Shown in pieces: positions 28,815 to 37,579 of a stretch of DNA of 43,689 nt. This DNA comes from an uncultured Alphaproteobacteria bacterium. Its GTDB lineage: Bacteria; Pseudomonadota; Alphaproteobacteria; Caulobacterales; Aquidulcibacteraceae. The position numbers and the translations under genes were made by a program. The stretch is from NCBI GenBank assembly GCA_902826245.1, contig CADEEA010000024.1, positions 1 to 43,689 on the forward strand. Direction: 5' to 3'. Below the pieces are notes generated by a model. That model was not told where the DNA came from, ran no database searches, and worked only from the letters and a program-made list of their open reading frames with translations. Position 1 is the stretch's first letter, and each line of letters begins with the position of its first letter.

Positions 28815-31085
28815 ATGCCCGACCAAAAGCAGACCTTCAGCGACGCCGAGGCGCTCGCGTTCCACCGCCTGCCTACGCCGGGCAAGATCTCCATCACGCC
28901 GACCAAGCCTATGGCGACGCAGCGCGATCTGTCGCTGGCCTATTCACCGGGCGTGGCGGTCCCCGTCAAAGCCATCGCCGCCGACCCCGACAAAGCCTAC
29001 GAATACACCTCCAAGGGCAATCTGGTCGCGGTGATCTCGAACGGAACAGCGATCCTCGGCCTGGGCAATCTCGGCGCTCTCGCTTCAAAGCCAGTGATGG
29101 AAGGCAAGTGCGTTCTGTTCAAACGATTCGCTGACGTCGATTCCATCGACATCGAGGTGACCGCCCAGGACGTCGAGGAATTCATCACCACCGTCCGCAA
29201 TATCGGGCCAACTTTCGGCGGCATCAATCTGGAAGACATCAAGAGCCCGGAGTGTTTCATCATCGAGAGCCGCCTTCGCGACGAGCTCGACATTCCGGTT
29301 TTCCATGACGATCAGCATGGCACCGCCATCATAGCAGCGGCGGGGCTGCTCAATGCGTGTGAACTAACCGGCCGCCGGCTCGACGAGATCAAAGTTGTGG
29401 TGAACGGCGCCGGCGCCGCGGGCCTCTCCTGCATCGGTCTCATCAAACAGCTTGGGGTGCAGCACGACAACGTGATCGTCTGCGATTCCAAGGGCGTGGT
29501 TTATCGCGGGCGCACTGAGAGCATGGATCAGTACAAGACCGCGCACGCAATCGATACCAAGGCGCGGACCTTGGCCGATGCGATGAAGGGCGCGGATGTA
29601 TTCATGGGGCTCTCCGTCGCCGGCGCTGTGACAAAGGAAATGGTCAAGTCCATGGCCAAACGCCCCATCATTTTCGCCATGGCCAACCCCGACCCTGAGA
29701 TTTCCCCGGAAGACGTGCATGCGGCGCGCAATGACGCCATCGTAGCAACGGGTCGCTCGGATTATCCGAACCAGGTCAACAATGTGCTGGGGTTTCCCTA
29801 CATTTTTCGCGGCGCGCTCGACGTCCGCGCGCGCACAATCAATGAAGAAATGAAAATCGCCGCCGCCCGCGCCTTGGCGGCGCTCGCCAAGCAAGATGTG
29901 CCGGACGAGGTGGCGGCCGCTTATCAGGGACGGCGGCTCAAGTTCGGGCCCGACTACATCATCCCCTCCCCCTTCGACCCACGGCTTATCTCGGAAATTC
30001 CTCCCTATGTCGCACAAGCCGCGATGGATAGCGGCGTCGCGCGCAAAGCCATTCCCGACATCGAGGCCTACAAGCACAGCCTACAGCAAAGACTCGACCC
30101 AACCGCCGCAATGATTCAACGCGTGCAGACAATGGTGCGGCGCGTGCCGAAGTGCATCGTCTTCGCAGAAGGCGAATCGCCGACCGTCATTCGCGCCGCC
30201 TACTCATTTCAGGAGCTGGGCCTTGGGCGCGCGGTGCTGGTCGGGCGCGAGGAGCTCGTTCGCGCCAACATGGCCCAGGTTGGGGTGCCAGACAGCTCAG
30301 AGCTGTCCATCGTCAACGCCAGAGTTTCTGAACACAACGACGCCTACAGCCATTTCCTCTACAAGCGCATGCAGCGGCAGGGGATATTGCATCGTGACGC
30401 GCAACGCCTGGTCAATCAGGATCGCAACGTCTTCGCGGCCTGCATGGTCGCCGCCGGCCACGCCGACGGCATGGTTACGGGAGTAACCCGCAACTACGCC
30501 ACCGCGCTTGACGACATCCTGAAAGCGATCGATCCGATGCGCGGTGAGCGCGTGATGGGGATGTCGGTGATCCTCATGAAAGGCCACACCTTGTTCGTGG
30601 CCGACACCGCCGTGAGCGAATTTCCTAATGCAGAGGAACTCGCGCAGATCACCATCCAGGCCGCCGCAATGGCGAGGCAGTTCGGCGCTACGCCGCGGGT
30701 GGCGTTGCTGTCGCACTCGAATTTCGGCAACCCGCGCATGGAGCGCTCGGAAAAAATCCGCGACGCGGTCGCCCTACTCGATCGGCGCGAGGACATCGAT
30801 TTCGAGTTCGAGGGCGAGATGAACGTCGACGTCGCGCTGAACGAGAACATGCGCGAACTCTACCCGTTTTCGCGCCTCTCGGAACCGGCCAACGTGCTCG
30901 TGATGCCGGCGCTGCATTCTGCGTCCATCGCCACCAGCCTGCTCACCACGGCAGGCGGCGCCACGGTCATCGGCCCCGTGCTCACGGGGCTGTCGCGGCC
31001 AATCCAGATCGCTCCGCTGGGTGGGGCGGTGTCGGACGTGGTCACGTTTGCGGCGTTGGCTGCGTTTCAGGCGGTGGGAAGTTAG
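28815..31085 (+). CDS. maeB: NADP-dependent malic enzyme with C-terminal phosphotransacetylase-like domain
   Basis: 756 residues from ATG 28815. The malic enzyme part, about residues 1-430, converts malate to pyruvate and CO2. It shows SLAYSPGVAVPV, the catalytic-site ENLEDIKSPE-like stretch (here INLEDIKSPECF), DDQHGTAIIAAAGL and the Rossmann VVNGAGAAGLSCIGL. The C-terminal domain, about 440-756, is a phosphotransacetylase-like module (VFAEGESPTVIRAA, ALLSHSNFGNP) that usually regulates by acetyl-CoA rather than catalyses. This large fused form is the common MaeB type in proteobacteria. Together with mdh it can draw carbon from the TCA cycle. Confidence 0.97.
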   Translation: MPDQKQTFSDAEALAFHRLPTPGKISITPTKPMATQRDLSLAYSPGVAVPVKAIAADPDKAYEYTSKGNLVAVISNGTAILGLGNLGALASKPVMEGKCVLFKRFADVDSIDIEVTAQDVEEFITTVRNIGPTFGGINLEDIKSPECFIIESRLRDELDIPVFHDDQHGTAIIAAAGLLNACELTGRRLDEIKVVVNGAGAAGLSCIGLIKQLGVQHDNVIVCDSKGVVYRGRTESMDQYKTAHAIDTKARTLADAMKGADVFMGLSVAGAVTKEMVKSMAKRPIIFAMANPDPEISPEDVHAARNDAIVATGRSDYPNQVNNVLGFPYIFRGALDVRARTINEEMKIAAARALAALAKQDVPDEVAAAYQGRRLKFGPDYIIPSPFDPRLISEIPPYVAQAAMDSGVARKAIPDIEAYKHSLQQRLDPTAAMIQRVQTMVRRVPKCIVFAEGESPTVIRAAYSFQELGLGRAVLVGREELVRANMAQVGVPDSSELSIVNARVSEHNDAYSHFLYKRMQRQGILHRDAQRLVNQDRNVFAACMVAAGHADGMVTGVTRNYATALDDILKAIDPMRGERVMGMSVILMKGHTLFVADTAVSEFPNAEELAQITIQAAAMARQFGATPRVALLSHSNFGNPRMERSEKIRDAVALLDRREDIDFEFEGEMNVDVALNENMRELYPFSRLSEPANVLVMPALHSASIATSLLTTAGGATVIGPVLTGLSRPIQIAPLGGAVSDVVTFAALAAFQAVGS

Positions 31086-31119
31086 CGCTCACGGGCTGCG
31101 CCTTCCCTGGCTTGGTCGC

Positions 31120-33177
31120 CTAGTGCACCGCCAGCTTCCCGCGACTCTGCCGCCACCATTCCAGTCCCGCGAGCGCTACCGCGACCAACCCCACCCAGGC
31201 TGCAAACACGAACACCTCGGAAAAGCGCTCGGCTTGCGCCGGCAAACCCTGGTCCTTCACTTCATCGACAAAAGCGCCGATCCGCGGCCTGAAGATCACG
31301 CCGATCAACAACGCCAGCGATGATAGCAGCGCGTATTGAACCGCCGCGTAATTCTTGTTCACGATCGAAGAAAGCCAGGCCACATGCACCGCACTGGCGA
31401 AGCCTCCAGCCAAATTCTCCATCAGAATGACCGAGGTAAGCCGGGTAAGCCCGTCGCCTAGGGTGACACCATCGAAAACGGTCGCGCCCGTGGCTTGCAC
31501 CGAACCAACAAACCCCGACAGCAACGAGGTGAACAGCACGCCAAGTCCGGTGGCGTCCAATACCGCTTGCGTTCCTGCTCCGCCGTGCGCGAGATCTGCG
31601 TAGAGCAAATTGGTTCCGGCCGCGACGAGGCCCCCGAGGATGAGCGCCGGCATGCGCCCGATCCAAAGCAACGCTAATCCCCCAAGCGCAATTCCGCCCA
31701 ATGTCGCCGCCACACCGACCATCTTCGACGCCACGGCAACATCCGAATTCGAATGCTGCAGGATGGTGAGGTAAAACGGGTTTGCGAACGAGCCCCAGAT
31801 CGAGTCGGCGATTCTGTACGTCATGGCCAACGCGAGGATCGGGATCGCCCATAGCCAATAGCGCTTGACGATATCGGCTAGCGGCGCAAGCACCCGCTCG
31901 TACAAGATGTCCGCAAAGCTCTTGGCCCCGCCGCCGATCTCGAGCGCCCCTGGCTTGCGTGCGAGCCAGAAGGAAATCGCCAGCGGCATACCCACCGTGA
32001 CCAGCAATATCCACGGCGTTGCCGCATCCCTGAACTGGGCGGCGCTCGCGCTTGGGTCGGCTAGAGTGTAGAACATGAAACCCAGCAGCGCTGCGCCCGC
32101 CCCCGCCCAGCCAATTGCGACCGGCCAAACCGCCATGCGCCTGAGCCGGCGCGCCTCGGGGGCCTGCTCCGCCGCGCTTTCAGGTTTGGGTGCAAGCAGC
32201 GGCTCGGGCGCGGCGAGCGTGGCGAGCACCGCGATCGCCATCAGCGCAGCCATTAACGTCCAAATCGACGGCCAACCGGAGGCCAAATCAAGGAAAGCGT
32301 TCCCCGAAACATTAGCGCCGTCAACGTCGGGGCCCGGGCGCTCAGTTCGGATCAAGCCGCTAAAAACACCGATGCTCCCCGATTCGACTTCGACTGTTGG
32401 GCTGTTGTTGGGCGGTGCGATTGAGAACTTGAGAATTGCGGCTTCGGTTGCGGCGCCGTTGACGGATGCCGGGATAACGAAGCGCTCCTGCAAGGGCGCG
32501 CCCTCTGGGGTGAGCGCCATGACCGCTGCATTTTGCGTATCGAGCTTGTAGGTGAAGTCCCCGTCCGCTTCCAGCGTCAGCGCCCCATACTGGCCAGACA
32601 TGGCGCCAGGCTCGGTCGCGCTGTAACGCTGCACACGTTCGACCGCCCACACATCCGCCAGCAACAACGCCAGCGCCCCGCCGATGATCGCGGCAAGACG
32701 ATAACCGAGTTGATAGCGTACGGTGATGGAATCGAGTTGCTTGTCGTCCTGTGCAGTCTCGATGCGCCAAGCGTCGATCACAATGTCCTGGCTCGCCGAT
32801 GCGAACGAGGCGACCACAGCTAGCGCCGCGAATGCTAGGAGACTCGCGCGTGGATCAAACAGCGTCATGCCGAACAGGCAAAGCGCGATAACCACTTGGC
32901 ACAACGCAATCCAGGCGCGGCGGCGGCCGATCGTATTGACGAAGGGCGGCAAGACCCAGTCGAAGGCGGGCGACCAGATAAACTTGAACGCGTAGAATAG
33001 CCCGATCCAGGACAACGCGCCAATGGCGCCGAACCCAGCGCCGGCATTGGTGAGCCATACGCCCATCGAACCGACGAGCAGTGAGTAAGGCAGCCCCGCG
33101 GCAAAGCCGAGCGCCGTGGCGATCCAGAGGAGCCGGGACGTTGAAGGGATCGGCGAGGACGTTGCGGTCGCGGTCAT
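31120..33177 (-). CDS. AmpG-like MFS permease with an inserted VCBS-like periplasmic domain
   Basis: 685 residues, much longer than the 420-500 usual for AmpG. The major-facilitator core has the AmpG-type marker SASQDIVIDAWR near residues 127-138 and GLPYSLLVGSMGVWL at the start. AmpG proteins import anhydromuropeptides. Between helices 5 and 6, about residues 177-303, lies an extra 125-residue segment: GQYGALTLEADGDFTYKLD, then NAAVMALTPEGAPLQERFVI. It resembles a VCBS repeat (G-T-YGTLTLNADG-YTYTLD pattern). By helix count this loop faces the periplasm. The start overlaps the stop of the histidine kinase gene by four bases. The substrate is inferred only. Confidence 0.87.
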   Translation of the reverse strand: MTATATSSPIPSTSRLLWIATALGFAAGLPYSLLVGSMGVWLTNAGAGFGAIGALSWIGLFYAFKFIWSPAFDWVLPPFVNTIGRRRAWIALCQVVIALCLFGMTLFDPRASLLAFAALAVVASFASASQDIVIDAWRIETAQDDKQLDSITVRYQLGYRLAAIIGGALALLLADVWAVERVQRYSATEPGAMSGQYGALTLEADGDFTYKLDTQNAAVMALTPEGAPLQERFVIPASVNGAATEAAILKFSIAPPNNSPTVEVESGSIGVFSGLIRTERPGPDVDGANVSGNAFLDLASGWPSIWTLMAALMAIAVLATLAAPEPLLAPKPESAAEQAPEARRLRRMAVWPVAIGWAGAGAALLGFMFYTLADPSASAAQFRDAATPWILLVTVGMPLAISFWLARKPGALEIGGGAKSFADILYERVLAPLADIVKRYWLWAIPILALAMTYRIADSIWGSFANPFYLTILQHSNSDVAVASKMVGVAATLGGIALGGLALLWIGRMPALILGGLVAAGTNLLYADLAHGGAGTQAVLDATGLGVLFTSLLSGFVGSVQATGATVFDGVTLGDGLTRLTSVILMENLAGGFASAVHVAWLSSIVNKNYAAVQYALLSSLALLIGVIFRPRIGAFVDEVKDQGLPAQAERFSEVFVFAAWVGLVAVALAGLEWWRQSRGKLAVH

Positions 33178-35000
33178 GGCGAGAAGCCTTTGTTCGACTT
33201 GGGAAGGCCGTCACCCGCGACTCTGGCCACGTTTCCTCGTCCGGTAAAGCGCGCCGCGACCGCCAGCAGACGGCTGGCGTCGATTGGCTTGGTCAGGAAG
33301 TCATCCATGCCGGCGCGGAACGCGAGCGTTCGCTCTTCTTCGCCGGCGTCGGCGGTGAGCGCCACCAAGGGAGCTTTCGCACATGGCCCCCCTCCCGATC
33401 GGATTCGTTGCGCTGCGCCGATGCCATCCAACCGCGGCATGCGGATGTCGAGCAGGACGAGATCGAACGCTTCGGACGCCGCCGCAGCGACCGCCTCCTC
33501 CCCGTCCTGCGCCATACGCACTGTGCAGCCCGCATGTGTCAGCAGCGTTCGCGCCAGCAATGCGTTGATGGGATTGTCCTCCGCCACCAGCACACGCAAG
33601 CCCGCGAGCGGGCGCTCCTCGTTTTCTACGCTGGGCATTGTGTCATGGACGCCCACATTGTCGCCAAGCGCCGCCCGTATCCGCTCCACCAGAGCCGCAC
33701 GCCGCACCGGCGTAAGCACATAATGCTCGAACCCAAGCTCCCGACATCGCGCAACGGCGCTGCGATCCTCCTGCGGCGCTAGCGCTATGATCGCCACGCC
33801 GTCGCGTTTGAACGCAGCGAGCGCGCCGTGCGCCAATCCCTCGCGCCAATCCAGAAACGCGACCTCCGCGCGGTCATTGCGCGCGACAATCGTTCCGCCA
33901 AGCGCGGTGATCGTTGTGGCCAAAGCCGCGGCGGTAGTGGGCAAAGCATCCGACACCCAAGCCCGCACGCCCTCGAGCGGGCGCATCGATTGGGGCCATT
34001 CGCTCGGCTGCAGCGGCAACTCGACCCAAAACGTGGCGCCGGCGCCGGGCTTGCTTGAGAGGCCAGCCTCACCGCCCATCGCGCGCGCCAGCTTGCGCAC
34101 GACCGCAAGACCAAGGCCGGCGCCGCCATGTCTGCGCGCGATGCTCGAATCTGCTTGTGCGAATTCCTCGAAAATCAGCGCCTGCTTATCGGCTTCCACG
34201 CCCGGCCCAGTATCGCGCACCATGAACCGAAGCCGGCCGCCGGGCCGCGCGGCCACTTCAATCGACACACCGCCCTGCTCGGTGAACTTCACCGCGTTGC
34301 CGGCCAAGTTGAACAGAATCTGCCGCAGGCGGCCATCGTCGCCGACAACGCGCGCGGGCACGCCGGTGCGCACACAGGCTGCTATTTCGAGGCCCTTGGC
34401 GTGCGCGCGCGGCGACAACAATTCGGCGACATCTTGCACCGCAGCTTCCGGTGAGAACGGCGCCATTTCGAGTTCCAGATGGCCCGCCTCAATCCGCGAA
34501 TAATCCAGAATCTCGGTAATCAGATCGAGAAGAAGTTCGCCGGATTGCTTGATCGAAGCGACATAGCTTTGTGCATTGGGCGCGAGTTTGCCGAGCGCCA
34601 GCAGGTCGGCCATGCCGAGGATGCCGGCTAGCGGCGTGCGCAATTCGTGCGTCAGAGTTGCGAACAATGTGGTCTTGGCGCGCATGACCTCTTCAGCGGC
34701 GTTGACATGGCGGGTGACGTCGCGGGCAAGCGCGAGGCGGAGACCGCCGGGCAGTAATCTTTCCGCCCACTCAAACCGTCGACCGTCCGGCGCCGGCGCT
34801 TCGAAGCGGCGCTCGCTGTGCTTGAAGTCCGGCGGCTGCGCCCTGCCCCAAGGCGGGCGCTGCGGGCCGATGACATGCCGAAAAGCCGCGCGGAACGCTG
34901 GATTGGCGCGCACCAGGGAGCCGTCACCCGCCAGCAGGGCCGCGGGATCGGGCAGCGCGTCGAACGCGTCGAATTGAGGCGCCAAGGCCGGCTCAGCCAT
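33174..35000 (-). CDS. Hybrid sensor histidine kinase
   Basis: 608 residues from ATG 35000; a TTG at 35012 is also in frame. Domains in order: a PAS-like sensor (about 10-100), HisKA with His118 in FATLTHELRTPLAG, an HATPase with NLAGNAVKFTE, DTGPG and GGAGLGLAVV, then a region of about 340-450 that looks like a degenerate receiver without its phospho-acceptor Asp, then a full receiver with RVLVAEDNPIN, Asp518 in LVLLDIRMPRLDG and Lys in LTKPID. No membrane helix is seen, so it should act in the cytosol. It is translationally coupled to the AmpG-like permease, which may mean a shared envelope signal. Confidence 0.93.
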   Translation of the reverse strand: MAEPALAPQFDAFDALPDPAALLAGDGSLVRANPAFRAAFRHVIGPQRPPWGRAQPPDFKHSERRFEAPAPDGRRFEWAERLLPGGLRLALARDVTRHVNAAEEVMRAKTTLFATLTHELRTPLAGILGMADLLALGKLAPNAQSYVASIKQSGELLLDLITEILDYSRIEAGHLELEMAPFSPEAAVQDVAELLSPRAHAKGLEIAACVRTGVPARVVGDDGRLRQILFNLAGNAVKFTEQGGVSIEVAARPGGRLRFMVRDTGPGVEADKQALIFEEFAQADSSIARRHGGAGLGLAVVRKLARAMGGEAGLSSKPGAGATFWVELPLQPSEWPQSMRPLEGVRAWVSDALPTTAAALATTITALGGTIVARNDRAEVAFLDWREGLAHGALAAFKRDGVAIIALAPQEDRSAVARCRELGFEHYVLTPVRRAALVERIRAALGDNVGVHDTMPSVENEERPLAGLRVLVAEDNPINALLARTLLTHAGCTVRMAQDGEEAVAAAASEAFDLVLLDIRMPRLDGIGAAQRIRSGGGPCAKAPLVALTADAGEEERTLAFRAGMDDFLTKPIDASRLLAVAARFTGRGNVARVAGDGLPKSNKGFSP

Positions 35001-35025
35001 CGCCGCGATCAAGCGCTTGGGAGGT

Positions 35026-36549
35026 TTACGAAACCTTAGCGAACGCTCCCTTTTCGCCGCCTGCCCATTGCCGCTTCAGGCTCAACGCTTCGGCGATGTG
35101 GACGCGCCGGACCGCTTCCGCGCCGTCGAGATCGGCGATCGAGCGCGCTACTTTGAGTACGCGGTGATAGGCCCGCGCCGACAACGCCAGGGCCTCGGCC
35201 GCCTTCGAAAGAAGCGCGGCGCCGGGCCCATCCGGTTTGGCGACCTCTTCCAGCGCATCCAGCGTCAACACCGCGTTCAGCCCGACGCCGCGATCCGCCT
35301 GCGCCTGGCGCGCCCGGCCCACGCGCGCGCCGGCCTCGGCCGTGCCTTCGGTTGGCGGCGGCAAAGAGAGATCCGTCGCGGTTACCGGCGGCACGTCCAG
35401 TTGGATGTCGATGCGATCCAGTAGCGGGCCGGACAAACGCGCCTGATATTCGGTCGCGCAACGAGGGCCGCGCCTGCACATCCCCGCTCCGGGCCCGCCG
35501 CCGCAGCGGCATGGGTTCATTGCCGCGGCAAGCAGAATGCGCGCCGGATAAGTGACGTGATGGTTGGCGCGCGCGATCAGCACTTGGCCGGCTTCGAGCG
35601 GCTGACGCAGCGCATCGAGCGCTTGCTGCGAGAATTCCGGCAATTCGTCGAGGAACAGCACGCCCTGGTGCGCGAGCGAGATTTCGCCAGGTTTGGCGCG
35701 CAGACCGCCACCAACCAGCGCGGCCATCGACGCCGAATGGTGCGGCGCGCGGAACGGCCGCGTGCGGGTCAATTGCCCACGTTCAAGCAGGCCCGCCACC
35801 GAATGCAGCATCGATACTTCGAGCAATTCGTCGGACGAAAGTGGCGGCATTAGCCCCGGCAGACGCTGCGCTAGCATCGACTTTCCAGCGCCGGGCGGAC
35901 CCACGAACAAGATGTTGTGCGCGCCGGCGGCAGCGATTTCGAGCGCGCGCTTGCCCTGCTCCTGCCCGCGCACATCTCGGAGATCGGGCGCCGATGCAGC
36001 TGCAATCAAATCACCGCGCTCAGGCGGCTTGAGTACGGTTCCGCCGCGAAAGTGATTGACCAATGCGAGCAAGGACGGCGCGGCGATGACTTCCCCGCCT
36101 GCCCAAGCCGCTTCGGCGCCGCAGGCCTCGGGGCACACCAAAGCCGCGCCCATCGCGTTGGCGGCGATCGCCGCCGGCAACGCGCCGGGCGTCGGCGCCA
36201 ACGCGCCATCCAGGCCGACTTCGCCAAAGCACACGACGCCGTCTAGCGCGTCATGGGGCAACGCACCGATCGCCGCCATCATGGCGAGCGCAATCGGCAG
36301 GTCGTAATGGACCCCCTCTTTCGGCAGATCCGCCGGCGCCAAATTCACAACCAGCCTGCCGGGCGGGATGGCTAACCCGATCGAGGCGAATGCAGCGCGA
36401 ACCCGCTCGCGGGCTTCTGAGACTGCCTTGTCGCCAAGCCCAACGACAACAATGCCGTGGGCGCCGCCGGTCAGTTGCGCCTGGACTTCAACCCGCCGCG
36501 CCTCCAGTCCCGCGAAGGCGACGGTCGTAGCATTTGCACATGTCTGCAT
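35026..36549 (-). CDS. comM: YifB/ComM-family AAA+ ATPase
   Basis: 507 residues, the normal length. The N-terminal Lon-like domain opens with VAFAGLEARRVEVQAQL and contains VNLAPADLPKEG. The AAA+ core has Walker A FVGPPGAGKSMLA at about 216-228, GVLFLDELPEFSQQALDALRQP (Walker B) and a Cys-rich MNPCRCGGGPGAGMC insert. The C-terminal Mg-chelatase domain ends with RAYHRVLKVARSIADLDG. ComM helicases drive branch migration in natural transformation. A perfect DnaA-box sequence lies 12 bases before the start codon. Confidence 0.96.
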   Translation of the reverse strand: MQTCANATTVAFAGLEARRVEVQAQLTGGAHGIVVVGLGDKAVSEARERVRAAFASIGLAIPPGRLVVNLAPADLPKEGVHYDLPIALAMMAAIGALPHDALDGVVCFGEVGLDGALAPTPGALPAAIAANAMGAALVCPEACGAEAAWAGGEVIAAPSLLALVNHFRGGTVLKPPERGDLIAAASAPDLRDVRGQEQGKRALEIAAAGAHNILFVGPPGAGKSMLAQRLPGLMPPLSSDELLEVSMLHSVAGLLERGQLTRTRPFRAPHHSASMAALVGGGLRAKPGEISLAHQGVLFLDELPEFSQQALDALRQPLEAGQVLIARANHHVTYPARILLAAAMNPCRCGGGPGAGMCRRGPRCATEYQARLSGPLLDRIDIQLDVPPVTATDLSLPPPTEGTAEAGARVGRARQAQADRGVGLNAVLTLDALEEVAKPDGPGAALLSKAAEALALSARAYHRVLKVARSIADLDGAEAVRRVHIAEALSLKRQWAGGEKGAFAKVS

Positions 36550-36560
36550 GGGGCATCCCG

Positions 36561-36569
36561 TTATCCACA
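36561..36569 (+). promoter_or_regulatory. Perfect DnaA-box sequence upstream of comM
   Basis: TTATCCACA at 36561-36569 matches the consensus DnaA box exactly. It lies 12-20 bases before the comM start codon, in the leader on the opposite strand. DnaA works as a transcription factor as well as an initiator in Caulobacter relatives. A single box can also arise by chance, and no cluster of boxes or AT-rich unwinding element is seen, so this is not proposed as an origin. Confidence 0.35.
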
Positions 36570-36679
36570 GACCACGGGGGTGAGCGTACAGGAGCAGAAC
36601 AAAAAAGCAACTTTTTTCGAACGCGCTGCCGGTTCACGGATTTTATTGACCCCAACCTGAATCGGCAATGAACCGACGC

Positions 36680-36754
36680 TAGTGTGGCGAATCTGAAATT
36701 CGCAAGATCATGATGGCGAGCGCTGAGCGAATTTCAGATTCATCAGCCACACTA
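36680..36754. repeat. Palindromic element 1 (75 bp, TAGTGTGGC ends)
   Basis: The left arm (36680-36703, starting TAGTGTGGC and ending GAAATTCGC) is repeated in inverted form at 36727-36754. The right arm is identical except for four extra bases, read as TGAT in the left-arm sense. The loop is 23 bases. The ends begin with TA, which fits a TA-targeting MITE or REP-like unit. It is related to element 2 just downstream. Both lie between the BON lipoprotein gene and comM. Confidence 0.8.
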
Positions 36755-36768
36755 TAACCTATTGATTC

Positions 36769-36844
36769 TAGTGTCCCTGATGGATTTGAAGTTCGCATCG
36801 CGCGCGATCCAAATGACTGTGCGAACTTCAAATCCGGGACACTA
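36769..36844. repeat. Palindromic element 2 (76 bp, TAGTGTCCC ends)
   Basis: The left arm (36769-36797, starting TAGTGTCCCTGAT and ending GAAGTTCGCA) pairs with 36820-36844. The arms match fully except that the left arm carries the extra TGAT. The loop is 22 bases. It has the same design as element 1, with the bulge on the opposite arm, so the two lie in opposite orientations. The last bases of the right arm, CTA read as TAG on the minus strand, form the stop codon of the BON lipoprotein gene. Confidence 0.8.
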
Positions 36845-37537
36845 GCGCCCGTGGCGCGTCTCGGCGCCTGCATCAGCGCCTGTATTTGCTTCCGTTTGGG
36901 CTGGCTGCGTCACACGGAAATCAGGAGCGGGAGCCGTCGCCGCGGCGGCGTAGTACGGGACCGGTGCGGCGCGCACTTCCATGAACGACACGACGCGCCG
37001 AACGCCGGGAACAATGCTTGCGATTTCCGCCGCCCGGCGCAATTCGAGATCGGTGCGGGCCAGACCCATCAGAAAAACGGCGCCACGGAAGGTTTCGATA
37101 TTGACGTTGATTCCACGGACGGCGGGGCTCGCGAAAAGCCTGGTTCGCACCTGGGCGGTGATCCACTCGTCTTGGGCGCTCTCCGCCATCGTGGAGGGCG
37201 CACCGACCTCTAGCTCAACATAGGTCGAACGCAGATTTGGGACCGAACGGGCGATCGTCTCGGCTGCTCGGCGGTGCTCCTCGGTCGGCACGACGCCGGA
37301 GAGCAAAAGCACGCCCTCAGCAACTTCAACGTCAACTTCGCGGAAAGCCTGATAGTCGGCCGCCATTAATCGTGTTTTGACCCGCTGCGAGGCAGTCGCG
37401 TCGTCGATGCCTTCGCCGATCGTGCGGTCTTGCACAGCAAACAGGCCGACGCTCGCGGCTGTGCCCACCGCAGCGGTGACGCATCCGCTGGAAGCGGTGC
37501 AGGCGGCCAGAGTCGCCAGTGTGACAAGCGCGCGCAT
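36842..37537 (-). CDS. BON-domain lipoprotein (DolP-like)
   Basis: 231 residues. The signal sequence ends in a near-lipobox, ACTASSGCVTAA, so it is likely a lipoprotein anchored at Cys19. Two BON domains follow at about 45-115 (DATASQRVKTRLMAAD, VLLLSGVVPTEEHRR) and 122-190 (DEWITAQVRTRLFAS, AVFLMGLARTD). Such dual-BON lipoproteins bind phospholipids and help keep the outer membrane intact. The C-terminal tail is low-complexity and ends in a stop supplied by palindromic element 2, so the natural C-terminus may have been altered. Lnt, encoded in this window, would mature it. Confidence 0.9.
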   Translation of the reverse strand: MRALVTLATLAACTASSGCVTAAVGTAASVGLFAVQDRTIGEGIDDATASQRVKTRLMAADYQAFREVDVEVAEGVLLLSGVVPTEEHRRAAETIARSVPNLRSTYVELEVGAPSTMAESAQDEWITAQVRTRLFASPAVRGINVNIETFRGAVFLMGLARTDLELRRAAEIASIVPGVRRVVSFMEVRAAPVPYYAAAATAPAPDFRVTQPAQTEANTGADAGAETRHGR

Positions 37538-37579
37538 GTTGGGACATCCTTGCCCCAGCGAACGTTTCGGTCTGCTTAA

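Noticed and set aside
36541..36660. A chromosomal replication origin near the DnaA box
   Set aside because: Only one exact box is seen, with no cluster of boxes, no clear AT-rich unwinding region beyond a short A-tract, and no dnaA or other origin marker beside it.
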